Positions 20,253 to 30,100 of a stretch of 64,000 bases of DNA are shown piece by piece; the first letter of the stretch is position 1; every line of letters starts with the position of its first letter. Position numbers and translations under genes: made by a program. The DNA lies in assembly GCA_905221605.1 (NCBI GenBank), contig CAJNDS010000498.1, forward strand, positions 1 to 64,000, given 5' to 3'. Source of the DNA: Symbiodinium natans (lineage: Eukaryota; Sar; Dinophyceae; Suessiales; Symbiodiniaceae). A model generated the notes under the pieces. It was not told where the DNA came from, did not search any database, and saw only the letters and a program-made list of their open reading frames with translations.

Positions 20253-20278
20253 GATCCCCCTTGCATGCCGGACGTTCA
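20253..20278 (+). CDS. Putative short exon, unassigned
   Basis: GGAG|G acceptor and canonical GTGAGT donor enclose DPPCMPDV. It is short, so the support rests on the splice-site match. Confidence 0.25.
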
Positions 20279-20512
20279 GTGAGTATGGCCGTAGTGCCTT
20301 CCTTTCTACACAGAGCTTCGAGAAGCCCAAACCCTCAACCTTCACTCCCAGCACCCTTTTGTCTAGCGCCTAAACCCTAAGCCCTGAACCCTGAACCCTA
20401 AACCCTAGACCCTAAACCCTAAACCCTAATCCCTAAACAAACCCCGAAACCCTAAATCCAGTTTGTTGTGCTCTTTTGGTTCGGTAACGGGTGTTTTGTG
20501 ATTTGCCGTCGA

Positions 20513-20575
20513 GTGCACACCCATCAAGTTTGCACATTGCGCTAGAAAGGCCCCTCGAGCTCGATGAGGATTTCA
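20513..20575 (+). CDS. Putative exon, unassigned
   Basis: After a CGAG acceptor the frame reads AHPSSLHIALERPLELDEDF. A second frame is also open, so reading frame choice is uncertain. Confidence 0.28.
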
Positions 20576-20837
20576 GCATTGGGGTTTGAGGTTTGGGGTT
20601 TGGGGTTTGGGGTTTAGGGTTTAGGGTTCAGGGTTCAGGGTGTTAAGGCTATTGGGCTTCAGCGTATAGCGATCACAAGTTAGGCGTTTCCGATGTTAAC
20701 CCTGCCTTGAGGGTTCTAGGGGCGAGCCCTGAACTTCGACCTAACCCCTTAAGGTTTATGTTTAGGGTTTCGGGTTTAGGGTTTAGGGTTTAGGGTTTCG
20801 GGTTGAGGGTTTCGGGGTGCCTGTGCTTGCATGTGAG

Positions 20838-20866
20838 GCAAGGGCACGTGGACCAGATCATGACAG
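20838..20866 (+). CDS. Putative short exon, unassigned
   Basis: TGAG|G acceptor and ACAG|GTGCAC donor enclose QGHVDQIMT. Confidence 0.25.
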
Positions 20867-21245
20867 GTGCACCTCTTCCGTGGCTTCCAGTGTATTTACA
20901 ACTTCTCCCTCCTAACACCCCCCCCCCCGGTAGCCCAGTGGTGCCCTGTTTGCCCTTTGTTTTGTGGTTCCAGGTTCTTTTGAAAAGTGCCCAACCCCCA
21001 AAAAGGGTATCCTTGTCGTAGGGCTTGTTGTATATGGTCATTTGACTACCAAGCCCCCCCCCCCCCCCCCCTTCTGGGGAATAGAAGGTCCCTAATTTGA
21101 CAAGTCTGAATGTTGGAGGATATGAGGGTTTTGGGATTAGGGGCGTAGGGTTACTTGCGGTACTTCATTCCCTAAATTTCCAGTCCTAAACCCTAAGCCC
21201 TAAACCCTATATAAACCCTAAACCCTAAACCCTCGTCTTCAACAG

Positions 21246-21320
21246 GTCTCAAGCACCACCGTCTTCGCCTGCCCGGTGAGGAAGAAGACTCGTCCACCGC
21301 CTCAGCACCTGCTAGACTTC
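21246..21320 (+). CDS. Putative exon, unassigned
   Basis: ACAG|G acceptor, frame GLKHHRLRLPGEEEDSSTAS. An internal GTGAGG at 21276 is a possible earlier donor. The alternative frame is also open to TAG. Confidence 0.3.
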
Positions 21321-21414
21321 TAGGGTTTAGGGTTTAGGGTTTAGGGTTTAGGGTTCGGTTTTGGCGGCGTTTGTAGGGTTTGACATGGCGGTTTTGGGCT
21401 TGTTGCACGCAAGC

Positions 21415-21519
21415 CCTAAACCCTAAACCCTAGACCCTAAACCCTAAACCCTAAACCCTAAACCCTAAACCCTAAACCCTAAACCCTAAACCCTAAACCC
21501 TAAACCCTAAACCCTAAAC
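21415..21519 (-). repeat. CCCTAAA array
   Basis: About fifteen units, one CCCTAGA. Confidence 0.95.
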
Positions 21520-21555
21520 CACCAACCCTAGAGCCTCCACCGCCTAAACCCTAAG

Positions 21556-21605
21556 GTAAACTGAAGTCGCAAGCCCTGGCCGCCAAGCCGACCTCAGCCC
21601 TGATT
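21556..21605 (+). CDS. Putative exon, unassigned
   Basis: AAG|G acceptor, frame KLKSQALAAKPTSALI, ending at the start of a TTTAGGG array. It is flanked by inverted arrays. Confidence 0.3.
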
Positions 21606-21736
21606 AGGGTTTAGGGTTTAGGGTTTAGGGTTTAGGGGTTAGGGTTTAGGGTTTAGGGTTTAGGGTTTAGGGTTTTAGGGTTTAGGGTTTAGGGTTTAGG
21701 GTTTAGGGTATAGGGTATAGGGTATAGGGTTTAGGG
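21604..21736 (+). repeat. TTTAGGG array with GGTATAG variant run
   Basis: About eighteen units, ending in three GGTATAG units. Confidence 0.95.
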
Positions 21737-21743
21737 ATACAAG

Positions 21744-21839
21744 GTACTCCTTCCTTACCAGCGAGTAAGTGAACTCATGAGTCTTTGGCGCAGGGACGAG
21801 CGCCACCTGCAATCCCACAACCAGTCCTATGGTCCTCAG
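21744..21839 (+). CDS. Putative exon, unassigned
   Basis: ACAAG|G acceptor, exactly 32 open codons reading VLLPYQRVSELMSLWRRDER, then HLQSHNQSYGPQ, ending in CAG before a CCCTAAA array. Arrays on its two sides are inverted. Confidence 0.4.
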
Positions 21840-22136
21840 AACCCTAAACCCTAAACCCTAAACCCTATACCCTAAGCCCTAAACCCTAAACCCTTTAAAA
21901 GCAAGAACCTCAGCCTGACTTTCCTTCAACTCCACACTAAGTCAGGCTTTAGAGTTTGGGGTTCAGGGTTTAGGGCTTAGGGTTTAGGGTTTTGGGGTTT
22001 GGGGTTCAGGGTTTAGGCTTCCGATCCCTGAACCCCAGACCCGGAACAACCCTAAACCCTAAGCCCTAAGCCCTAAACTCTAAACCCTAAACCCTAAACC
22101 CTACACCCCTTGAGCGCCTGGTGGAGAAGGTTTCAG

Positions 22137-22199
22137 CACATTGATCCAAAAGAGGGCCTGCGGACCGTCTACCAGCAGCCCGGCTGGACACAAGCGCTT
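22137..22199 (+). CDS. Putative exon, unassigned
   Basis: GTTTCAG acceptor, frame HIDPKEGLRTVYQQPGWTQA + L. Donor not evident. Confidence 0.4.
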
Positions 22200-22678
22200 A
22201 ATTGGGGCCCCCAAAAATCAGCCTTTTTTTGGTTTAAAGGTTTGAAGGTTTAGGGTTTAGGGTTTAATTTAGGGTTTAGGGTTTAGCTATTGGGGTATAG
22301 GGGTGCCCTAGAAGGGGGATTCTGGAAAACCGTGTTTGTTAAATCCTTATGTTTATGTGGTTTTTTGGGCCCCTACTTAAACGGTGTTAGGCTTCAGGGT
22401 GTGGCATGTAGGGCTTTATTCTTTCGCGGCTTCGGGGCTGTGGTTTTCGGGTTCAGTGTGTCCTAGGCTGGTGAACCCTAAACCCTAAACCCTAAACCCT
22501 AAACCCTAAACCCTAAACCCAGAACCCAGAACCCAGAACCCTTGCCCCGATGCTATAAACGCCCGAAGACTTCCGATAGTCTGATAGCCAGCCAAGCCCT
22601 GTTGTCTGACGTGCACCGAAAAGCCCCAAACCTCAAACCCGAAACCCTGCACCCAGCCTATCAACCGATACCCTTCAT

Positions 22679-22744
22679 AACAAGGGACCCCGAATATAGA
22701 CCCCAAATAGTAGGATTCCCTTAGAATAAGGATCCCAATAAGGT
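22679..22744 (-). repeat. Dispersed repeat copy, family CTACTATTTGGGG
   Basis: The reverse complement reads GGAATCCTACTATTTGGGGT and continues CTATATT. It matches segments at 38248 and 55831 over about 60 bp. Confidence 0.7.
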
Positions 22745-22866
22745 TCCGCTAACCCTAAGCCCTAAACCCTAAACCCGACACCCTAAACCTTAAAACCTAA
22801 ACCCTGATATCGTAGACCACCATATTCCCTTTCCCTCACACGCTCGCTCGCGCACGGCGCACGAAG

Positions 22867-22912
22867 GTACCAAGACTTCACCTTTGCCGTGAGCTGCCTG
22901 CTGCGGTTCTTG
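22867..22912 (+). CDS. Putative exon, unassigned
   Basis: GAAG|G acceptor, frame YQDFTFAVSCLLRFLS. A GTGAGC inside at 22889 is an alternative donor. Confidence 0.33.
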
Positions 22913-22922
22913 AGTGATTTTT

Positions 22923-23012
22923 TAGGTTTAGGGTTTAGGGTTTAGGGTTTAGGGTTTAGGGTTTAGGGTTTAGGGTTTAGGGTTTAGGGTTTAGGGTTTA
23001 GGGTTTAGGGTT
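22923..23012 (+). repeat. TTTAGGG array
   Basis: About thirteen heptamers. After this the telomere-like repeats stop for 3 kb. Confidence 0.95.
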
Positions 23013-23200
23013 TAAGTCCTCTAAGTAGGTTATAAGTAGACTCATAATTGGGGCTCTATGTACCCATGAACCTCCAAGCAGGGCTCTGTGAACGTTTGGG
23101 TATTTATTCGGGAGCTTAAGCCTTTCTTTAGGGGGAATCTGACGTTTTTCTTCTCTACATCCATGTAAAAGGACTAAGCTTAAGATCGCTAAGAGCAATC

Positions 23201-23724
23201 TTGCCTCTTGGTTTCTTGAATGTTGAATTTCAAATTCATGATGTATACTCTGTCCAGAGTATCATTTGCGCTGATGCTTGTTCCGGTTATTGCGAGGATG
23301 GCGTTTGTGATGAATATCCTTCTGAAACTAAAACGACGGCGATGACGACGACGAGGACGAGGACGAGGACGATAACGAGGAGGATGAGGATGATGATGAT
23401 GATGGTGATGATGATGATGATGATGATGAATATGATAGTGAATATGATGATGAATATGATGATGATGATGATGATGACGATGATGATGATGATAACGGTC
23501 ATGGCCGCGATCATGTTCACACTTGTTTTGCATCATCATGTTCTCATTTCTGTCAATGTTGTCATGACTTAACTGTTACGATTGGTATTACCATTATCAT
23601 TTCTTCTACTACTGCTGCCATGATTACTAGTTTCATACTACCGTCAGCTGTATTATTTGAATTGGAGACTCCGCTTGGTGTTGTAGAGGTTTGGGCTGTA
23701 GGCGGTAGGCGTTCAAAGATGTGA
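23201..23724 (+). CDS. Putative Cys-rich then Asp-rich coding segment with a frame offset
   Basis: The frame at 23201 reads CADACSGYCEDGVCDEYPSE, which looks like a real Cys-rich peptide. It then degenerates into poly-Met over a GAT repeat. In the next frame, 23332-23724 is open for 130 codons and reads as an acidic tract (runs of D with E, Y and S, about 50 residues) followed by HVHTCFASSCSHFCQCCHD and a C-terminal tail ending RRSKM-TGA. The natural reading is Cys-rich segment, frame offset (indel or unrecognised intron near 23325), then acidic segment. Poly-His readings on the minus strand are dismissed as shadows of the repeat. Confidence 0.35.
23336..23495. repeat. GAT/GAC trinucleotide low-complexity tract
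   Basis: An imperfect (GAN)n repeat that encodes the acidic tract of the previous entry. Confidence 0.9.
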
Positions 23725-23819
23725 GAATTGATTGTTCATGTTTTAAGCCTTAAGCCCTAAACCCCAGCGCCGAATCCTAAGCCGTGTAGCTTGCTGGGAG
23801 TCAGAACGGTGGCGTAGAG

Positions 23820-24008
23820 GGCGAGCTCCTTGTCCTTTGTGCTCGCCCTAGCGTGATGCGTGAGAGCCTCATGGACCTCTACTTGACCCATCCGGACGGT
23901 ACGCAAGAGCTGGGGGCACTGCTGCCAGCTGGGACAGGCGTGACCGGACCACTCTGCAGCTTCTATGTCGTCGGCAGGAGAAGGGGGGCGAAAGGGGTCG
24001 GCAACTGA
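23820..24008 (+). CDS. Putative exon, unassigned, 62 codons
   Basis: After GTAGAG the frame reads GELLVLCARPSVMRESLMDL, then YLTHPDGTQELGALLPAGTG and VTGPLCSFYVVGR, ending at TGA or at an earlier GA donor after GGCAG. It lies in a telomere-repeat-free zone and has G/C-rich third positions typical of dinoflagellate exons. It could belong with the exon at 24965. Confidence 0.48.
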   Translation, partial: GELLVLCARPSVMRESLMDLYLTHPDGTQELGALLPAGTGVTGPLCSFYVVGRRRGAKGVGN

Positions 24009-24337
24009 GGAAAAGGCAACCCAACGTGCACTGGATCGGGCCCCACAATGTGCCTGAGCGCTTCTCCGTCCAGCAGGCCACCCTGACCTGTAGCACCTAA
24101 TGAGACTGTAGTCCGAGTGCTTCTATGTCTGCCAGGTTACTCTGACCTGCGTCACCTGGTGAGCCCCCGCATCCGTCGCAGTGCGGAAACAGTACGAAAG
24201 GTTCATTGCACATGAATGCACGCAGCGATGACAAAAAAGGGAAAGTGAAAGATCTGCGTATATTTTAGCCCATGCTGTGAGTGGTGCAATGTGAGCGAGA
24301 CATGCGACGCTTTCCGTTAGCCATTGGATCCAGATTC

Positions 24338-24455
24338 GTCTCGGGGCCCCGAGACCTCCAGATTCCAACCACTTTAGGGTCCCCCGAGACCTCCAGGTTC
24401 CAACCACTTTAGGGTCCCCCGAGACCTCCAGGTTCCAACCACTTTAGGCCCCCCG
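24338..24455. repeat. 35-bp tandem repeat, about three copies
   Basis: The unit starts GGGTCCCCCGAGACCTCC and ends CCAACCACTTTA. The first copy is diverged. The rest of 24009-24964 holds a 79-codon frame (24458-24697) of unknown merit. Confidence 0.9.
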
Positions 24456-24964
24456 ACATGTCCAGGTTACTGTCAGTGGACTGTCAGCGTCGTTCCTGCA
24501 TGCATGCATTGAGGTGTCTTGATGAGCATTTCCTTGTCTTGAATACCGCAGCTATTTGCAGATTCTCAGGTTACCAACCAAAAAGGGTCAAGCAGCTATG
24601 GACGAGGAGGAGTGCAGATCTCCATCATCTGCAGGAGACTCCGACGACTGCAGGGCGCAAGAAGAAGGAAGGAGTAGATGACCCAAACCCTGAGTAAGCC
24701 CTACATACCCTACAACGTCCCAAACAACACCTCAATTCAGAGCCCGAAAACCTAGCATAGGCACCGCGCAGAATTCCCTAAGCCCCCATCACAGACCATG
24801 TCCAACGACGCGTGGCTTTGGCGCCTATAGGTTCCTGGGCCGATATAGTGGAGCTCCGATGCCCAGTTCCCTCCAGCCAGCCGAAACCAACGAGTTTTTC
24901 ACTCGGCGTGAGCAGCGCAGCTGGCGTCCCAGCTGCGCAAAGCGTTTGACACACGCACAACGAG

Positions 24965-25198
24965 GACGAACACTGCCCCGTCTTCGTCAGGAACGCGGCA
25001 GAGCATGGCGAAGCCTTTGCACGTGCCATGCTCTCGACGGATCCTTTCACGCCCCAGAGCCACTTCGCGAGCCTGAACGTACTGACGAGATACCTTCGGC
25101 CGCGATGTTCCGGAAGACTTCCTCTGCTGCCCCTTCCCAAGCTGTGTAATACGGAGTTGAACACCTGCGGCCCGAACTGTGCTTTCAAGCGCAACTGA
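24965..25198 (+). CDS. Putative terminal exon, unassigned, 77 codons
   Basis: CGAG|G acceptor, frame DEHCPVFVRNAAEHGEAFAR, then AMLSTDPFTPQSHFASLNVL, TRYLRPRCSG and ending CGPNCAFKRN-TGA. No Met starts this frame, which fits an internal or terminal exon. The composition is more natural than in the overlapping longer frames on either strand. 25199-26040 downstream is AT-richer, holds a TA microsatellite at 25316-25346 and shows no supported gene. Confidence 0.52.
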   Translation, partial: DEHCPVFVRNAAEHGEAFARAMLSTDPFTPQSHFASLNVLTRYLRPRCSGRLPLLPLPKLCNTELNTCGPNCAFKRN

Positions 25199-25315
25199 AG
25201 TGCTCTGATGGAACTTTTAGCAGCATCTTGCACGTAGAATGCACCCTGTAAGTTATATACCAACGTTGTGCATGAAGCTAGTCAAAAGTGTACCAGCAAA
25301 CGTTGCAAATATAGA

Positions 25316-25347
<32 letters not shown>

Positions 25348-26042
25348 CTGTACTTTTCCCAGAACATATTCTGTAATTTGTAAAAAAACTAAAACACGGG
25401 ACCATCTTCGACGATGTGCCAGAAGGGTGCATAACTAGGGAGTTATTAAACTTTAACCATCCAAATAGCCAATATGGCACAATAAAAAGCATTCACTAGT
25501 AACAGAAATCTAAAAAATGTTGCAACAAAACAACGTGTGTAACATCTTCGGTTTCATCTATTTCAACGGGGTGCCCTACTATGTGACAGAAAAAGCAGGT
25601 TTCTTTGGCCATTCATGTTCCACCCTGTTTAGCAGGGGCCTCCTGACGAAAGTCAATTCCGCATTTCATTTCAGGACACCCTGACTGTTTGGGGTGCAGA
25701 GTGGGGTTCGCAATAAAAATCGTCCGGGTATCGTAAAAAAACTGCACGCGACGCGCCTTTAGAGTCAATTGCCGGGCATCGCTGTCGATTCCAAACTTAC
25801 CTAAACTCCTCCCTATTAAAATCATACAAACCCGTGAGCCGTATAAACAGGGCGAAAATCAGCTTCGACTGTCCTGGGGGGCGGGGGCGGGGGCCCCCCA
25901 CACACTAAACAGGGTGCGACAAGAAGGCTCCCAAAAGTGTACCTCCAGGGACATCATGGGCCGCCCGGCCGCCCGTAAAGGCCCGCCTCAACGAGGCCAG
26001 CGTCACTCCACTGAACCGTAGGCTGTAAATGGGTGGCTCTCG

Positions 26043-26212
26043 CCCTAAACCCTAAACCCTAAACCCTAAACCCCAAACCCTAAACCCCAAACCCTAAACC
26101 CTAAACCCTAAACCCTAAACCCTAAACCCAAACCCTAAACCCTAAACCCTAAACCCTAAACCCTAAACCCTAAACCCTAAACCCTAAACCCTAAACCCTA
26201 AACCCTAAACCG
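26043..26212 (-). repeat. CCCTAAA array
   Basis: About 24 units, two of them CCCCAAA. Confidence 0.95.
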
Positions 26213-26335
26213 ATACTTAAGGGAACCGACCGTTTTCTGCCCTGTGTAGACCCCATATGTACCTTTTAAGATGCCCTGCATACCTGGTTCAGGGTTTAGG
26301 GCTTAAGGTTTCGGAGCCCTGAACCCTGAACCTTA

Positions 26336-26456
26336 CACCCTAAACCCTAAACCCTAAACTAAACCCTAAACCCTAAACCTTAAACCCTAAACCCTAAACC
26401 CTAAACCCTAAACCCTAAACCCTAACCCCTAAACCCTAAACCCTAAACCCTAAACT
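26336..26456 (-). repeat. CCCTAAA array
   Basis: About seventeen units with single-base variants. Confidence 0.95.
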
Positions 26457-26492
26457 GTAGCAAGCCCCAAGCTCACGCTCCCTGAGTCGCAG

Positions 26493-26554
26493 AACCAACA
26501 TGAGGCTGCATGACGAAGCTGATGCAGAATACTCTGCCAGTGTTGGCTGCAAAG
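26493..26554 (+). CDS. Putative exon, unassigned
   Basis: TCGCAG acceptor and AAAG|GTGCGG donor enclose a frame reading TNMRLHDEADAEYSASVGCK. Confidence 0.36.
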
Positions 26555-26865
26555 GTGCGGGGATGTGGGAGGGAGGGGGGGGGGGTAAGACATGGTTTGG
26601 GACCAGAAGGTTTTGGGGTTTAGCTGAAGCTTTTCAAGATGCAACCCCATAGCCCTGCTTTAGGGCCGACAGAGCTGCTGGGACTTGTTGCGACAAGGTT
26701 TCGCGAAACACACCCCTAAAGCCTAGTGAAGCTCCACAGACCCTCCCCTAAACCCTGAACCCTAAACCCTAAACCCTAAACCCTAAACCCAAAACCCTAA
26801 ACCCTAAACCCTAAACCCTAAACCCCTCAACTCCGACCTGCAAGCCCTAAACCCGAAACTGTATA

Positions 26866-26870
26866 CACTC
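26866..26870. repeat. Target-site duplication, left copy
   Basis: CACTC directly precedes the 5' LTR and is repeated after the 3' LTR at 36694-36698. Confidence 0.9.
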
Positions 26871-27038
26871 TGTGAAATAGTCCTTGTAGACCAGCGCGTA
26901 CGAAGCCTGTTAGGTAAAAGCTACAGCACTCATGTACAGTCAGAGTCTGTTTGCCGACCAGTTTTGACAGCACCGACTCACCGCAGGGGCCCCTTTTTTG
27001 GAGCCAAGGCTCAGACGGGAAAACGGCCAGTTTTCACA
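26871..27038 (+). repeat. 5' LTR, 168 bp
   Basis: It begins TGTGAAATAG and ends TTTTCACA. By eye every base matches the 3' copy. The promoter and polyadenylation signal should be here but no clear TATA box is seen. Confidence 0.97.
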
Positions 27039-27039
27039 C

Positions 27040-27056
27040 TGGTAGCGGAGCCAGTG
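27040..27056 (+). promoter_or_regulatory. Primer-binding site (tRNA-Met type)
   Basis: TGGTAGCGGAGCCAGTG begins two bases after the LTR end and resembles the TGGTATCAGAGC-type site complementary to initiator tRNA-Met used by copia elements. Confidence 0.75.
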
Positions 27057-27128
27057 CCCTTCAGGGGCCAGTGCTCTTTTCACCTTTTTCGTTCGCCCTA
27101 GAGGCGATAGCCGCCAGCGTGTGTCGCC

Positions 27129-30100
27129 ATGGCCACTGGCGGAGGTTTGCGTTTCAATCCTCGGAGCAACCAGGAGCCCGAGCTGACAAAGCAAGGTTTC
27201 TTGGTGTATAGTGGATCCGTTTCGGACTACTATGAGTGGGAATTTCGGGCGATGGCGAAGTACCACGCTACGAAGGCGGATGAAAGGTTTACACTTGGTG
27301 CAAAATAGCTGGAGTCCCTTCGAGGGGACGCTTACATTGTTGCCCAGGACTTGGGGCACGATGTACTGAAGAGCGCCGACGCGATCACGCAGATCATCGA
27401 CGCTGCGCGTAAGGTGATTTTTCCTTTGCAGGCCCAAGAGGCAAAGGAACTTTACCGAGTCGGGGCCAGCGTTGGTGGTGTGATGTCAAGACAAGCAGGA
27501 GAGTCTATGACCTCCTATATCGGGCGAAGAAAGAGATGGTACAGAAAGTTGAAGGAGTTGGACAAGACGATAGAAATATCCGATACCATCCTTGGAGATC
27601 TTTTACTCGACAACTCTGGATTAGATCGCAAAGAGCGACTAATGGTACTTACAGCTGTCGGGGAAACGTCTTCTTTTGATGCGATCGAGAAAGCCCTCAT
27701 TACTCAACATGGGAAATTGCATGTTCTGGAGTCCCGAAGTTCGGGCAAGGGTGCAAGCAACTACAACCGCCCCAGAGGCATGGCCTACAAGGGAACAAAG
27801 AGTTCTGGCAAAGGAAAGGCGAATGCCCAGACTCACCATGGGGCAGCCTATCTGGCAGAGCCTGAGGACCTCTTCGACTCCTACGACGCCGGGGAATCCT
27901 TTTCGGATCCCGAGGCAGAGGAAGAAGAGCTGGTACCTGATGATCAGGACAGTTCAGCCTTCATGGCTGATTCCCTTGGAGAGGCAACAGCCGAGAAGAT
28001 AGAGCTGGATGTTGTGGAAGCATTCCTTTCGACACCAGACTTTAGTCTGGATGATGATGAGTGTATTGCTTTCCTTGCTTCAGCTTGTCAGGCTGAGGTT
28101 TGTGCTTTCTTTGCTCGCTCCAAAGCGAAAGGCAAAGGAAAGCCGATGGGAAAGCATGCCCACGGCTACAGGCCCAAGCCCAGCGGTTTGAGTATTGAAG
28201 ACCGCAAAGCGAAGCTCAAGGAGATCAAGGCACGTAGCGTTTGTCGCACGTGCGGGAAGAAAGGGCATTGGGCTGGTGACCGAGATTGCAAAGGCAAGCC
28301 ATCTTCAGGAGGCAGCAGCACGCAAGGCACCAAGGATAGAACTGCGCATTTCTCCGCGATCTTGACAAAAGACGCGTCCGTGCAGACCTCGTTTTGTTGC
28401 TCATCTTCGGAGAGCGAAGGGTCAGAGGTACTGCATAAGCCTCAAATGTTTCTGGCGCTGGATGACGATCACGAGCATCCCGAGGGTTACCCGGGCTTCT
28501 TCAACCCCGGAGACTTTGCGGAGGAAGAAGAAGAGCTCGAAGAAGCAGATGGGTCGTTTGAGTTGCTAGAAGCACCGCCTGAGGGTTCGGACACCGTTTT
28601 TGGGTTCGGAGTTCACCGAGGTTCCACCTTCGGGGATGTCGTTTTGAGACACCCTGACTATTTCACGTGGGGCATCAAGGAAAAGAACCCCAGCCGAACG
28701 CTGGAGGAGTTCCTTGTGTGGTGTAACATGTACTACGTGTTCCCACGTGGAAAGGCCGAAAGAAGGGAATACCCTCTTTCAGGTTATGAGGCGCGAGACC
28801 TCGAGTCTGTTAAGGCCTGGATGCTGTCACAAGGCATCGGTGGAAAGGTGAACAAGTCAAAGCTCGCCAACCTGAAGCCGGATCCTCGTGGACCGTGCCA
28901 AGGCGGATGCCCGGCTCATGCCATTAGTAAGGCAGGGTCAAATGACAAGGTCATCAAGACCACTTGCATGATTTGTGGCCACCGATGGTCAGAGCCACGG
29001 CCACAAGCGCAGCCCACGAGGGATGCGGCGACTTGTCCTCACAGCCGCACGGACAACAGAGGTTCCACCAGGGCCGTGCACAAGGTCTGGTGTTTGGACT
29101 GTTGTACTTTTGTTGAGGAGATGCCGCAGGCGCTCCACAAGCAACAGGTTGAGCTAGGGAGAGCCGCGCAACAGGCACCCCTGAAGGCCCAGGACCTCAC
29201 CCGTCGTACGCTTCAGGACACACCTCTTACGCAGATGGAGGCAGGCGAGGTAATCAAGCATTTTGTGAAGAACATGAATAGATACCTCACGAGAGTAGAG
29301 AGCACTTCCTCGCAGGAACTTCTGAGCATGTTGAGTGACTCTGTTGATTTTGTAGTAGCAAGCCAAGCCACTCAGCAAGTTTTAGGGACGGCTAGTAGTA
29401 GCTCAGGTTTCGCTAGGAGGGATCTCCAAGCACAGGCCCTAAATCCCGTAGGAAGAAGTCCTCCAGGAACTCCCGCTCACGCCTCTGCCGCCGCAGCCGT
29501 TTTGGCCCCTAGGACGCCGCCTAGGACCCCGCAGAGGCCGACAGCGCCTCAGCTTCCTGAGAGGGGCAGTCCTCCAGGATACCCACCGCACGCCTTTATG
29601 GCGGTGGAAACGCCCGAGCCTGTGTTGGAGCAGCTCGAGGAGGTCGATCCCCTTAGGGACGACCATGTCTACGCCATGCTCGATGAAGGTTGCAACTCCA
29701 CCTGTCACGGGGAGAAATGGCGTATAGACGCAGAAAAGAAGCTCGAGAAGCTTGGCTTCCGAGCGAAAGCTGCACCACTTACCGTGGGCACCTACCGTGG
29801 AATCGGAGGTGCAGAGGCCACGCAGAGATTGGTGTTTCCAATCGCTCTGGCGATGGAGCCATCTCAGCTGTCTTGGAATGGCAGCGTAGCAAGCAATGAG
29901 ATTGGGGGGCAAGACTTTCCGCTCCTTCTCTCGTTGCAAGTGCAGCAGAAGCTAGGCCTGAGGAAGGACGTGAGAGCCGGACTAGTTCAACTAGCCGACT
30001 ACCCAGGCCAAAGCTTGAGGTTGTTCAAGAACAGCCGAACCGGACTACTGATGATCCGAATCGACCAGTTCGAGAAGGACTTGGCCGAAGGACATCAGGA

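Noticed and set aside
23189-23539. His-rich minus-strand protein
   Set aside because: It is the reverse shadow of the GAT repeat; the + strand acidic frame is more natural.
24778-25263. 161-codon minus-strand frame
   Set aside because: The + frame 24965-25198 has more natural composition and an AG|G border; the minus frame is likely its shadow, though not excluded.
26951-27211. 86-codon frame starting inside the 5' LTR (and its partner at 36606)
   Set aside because: It is a non-coding reading of LTR sequence present in both LTRs; the Gag ATG at 27129 in another frame fits better.
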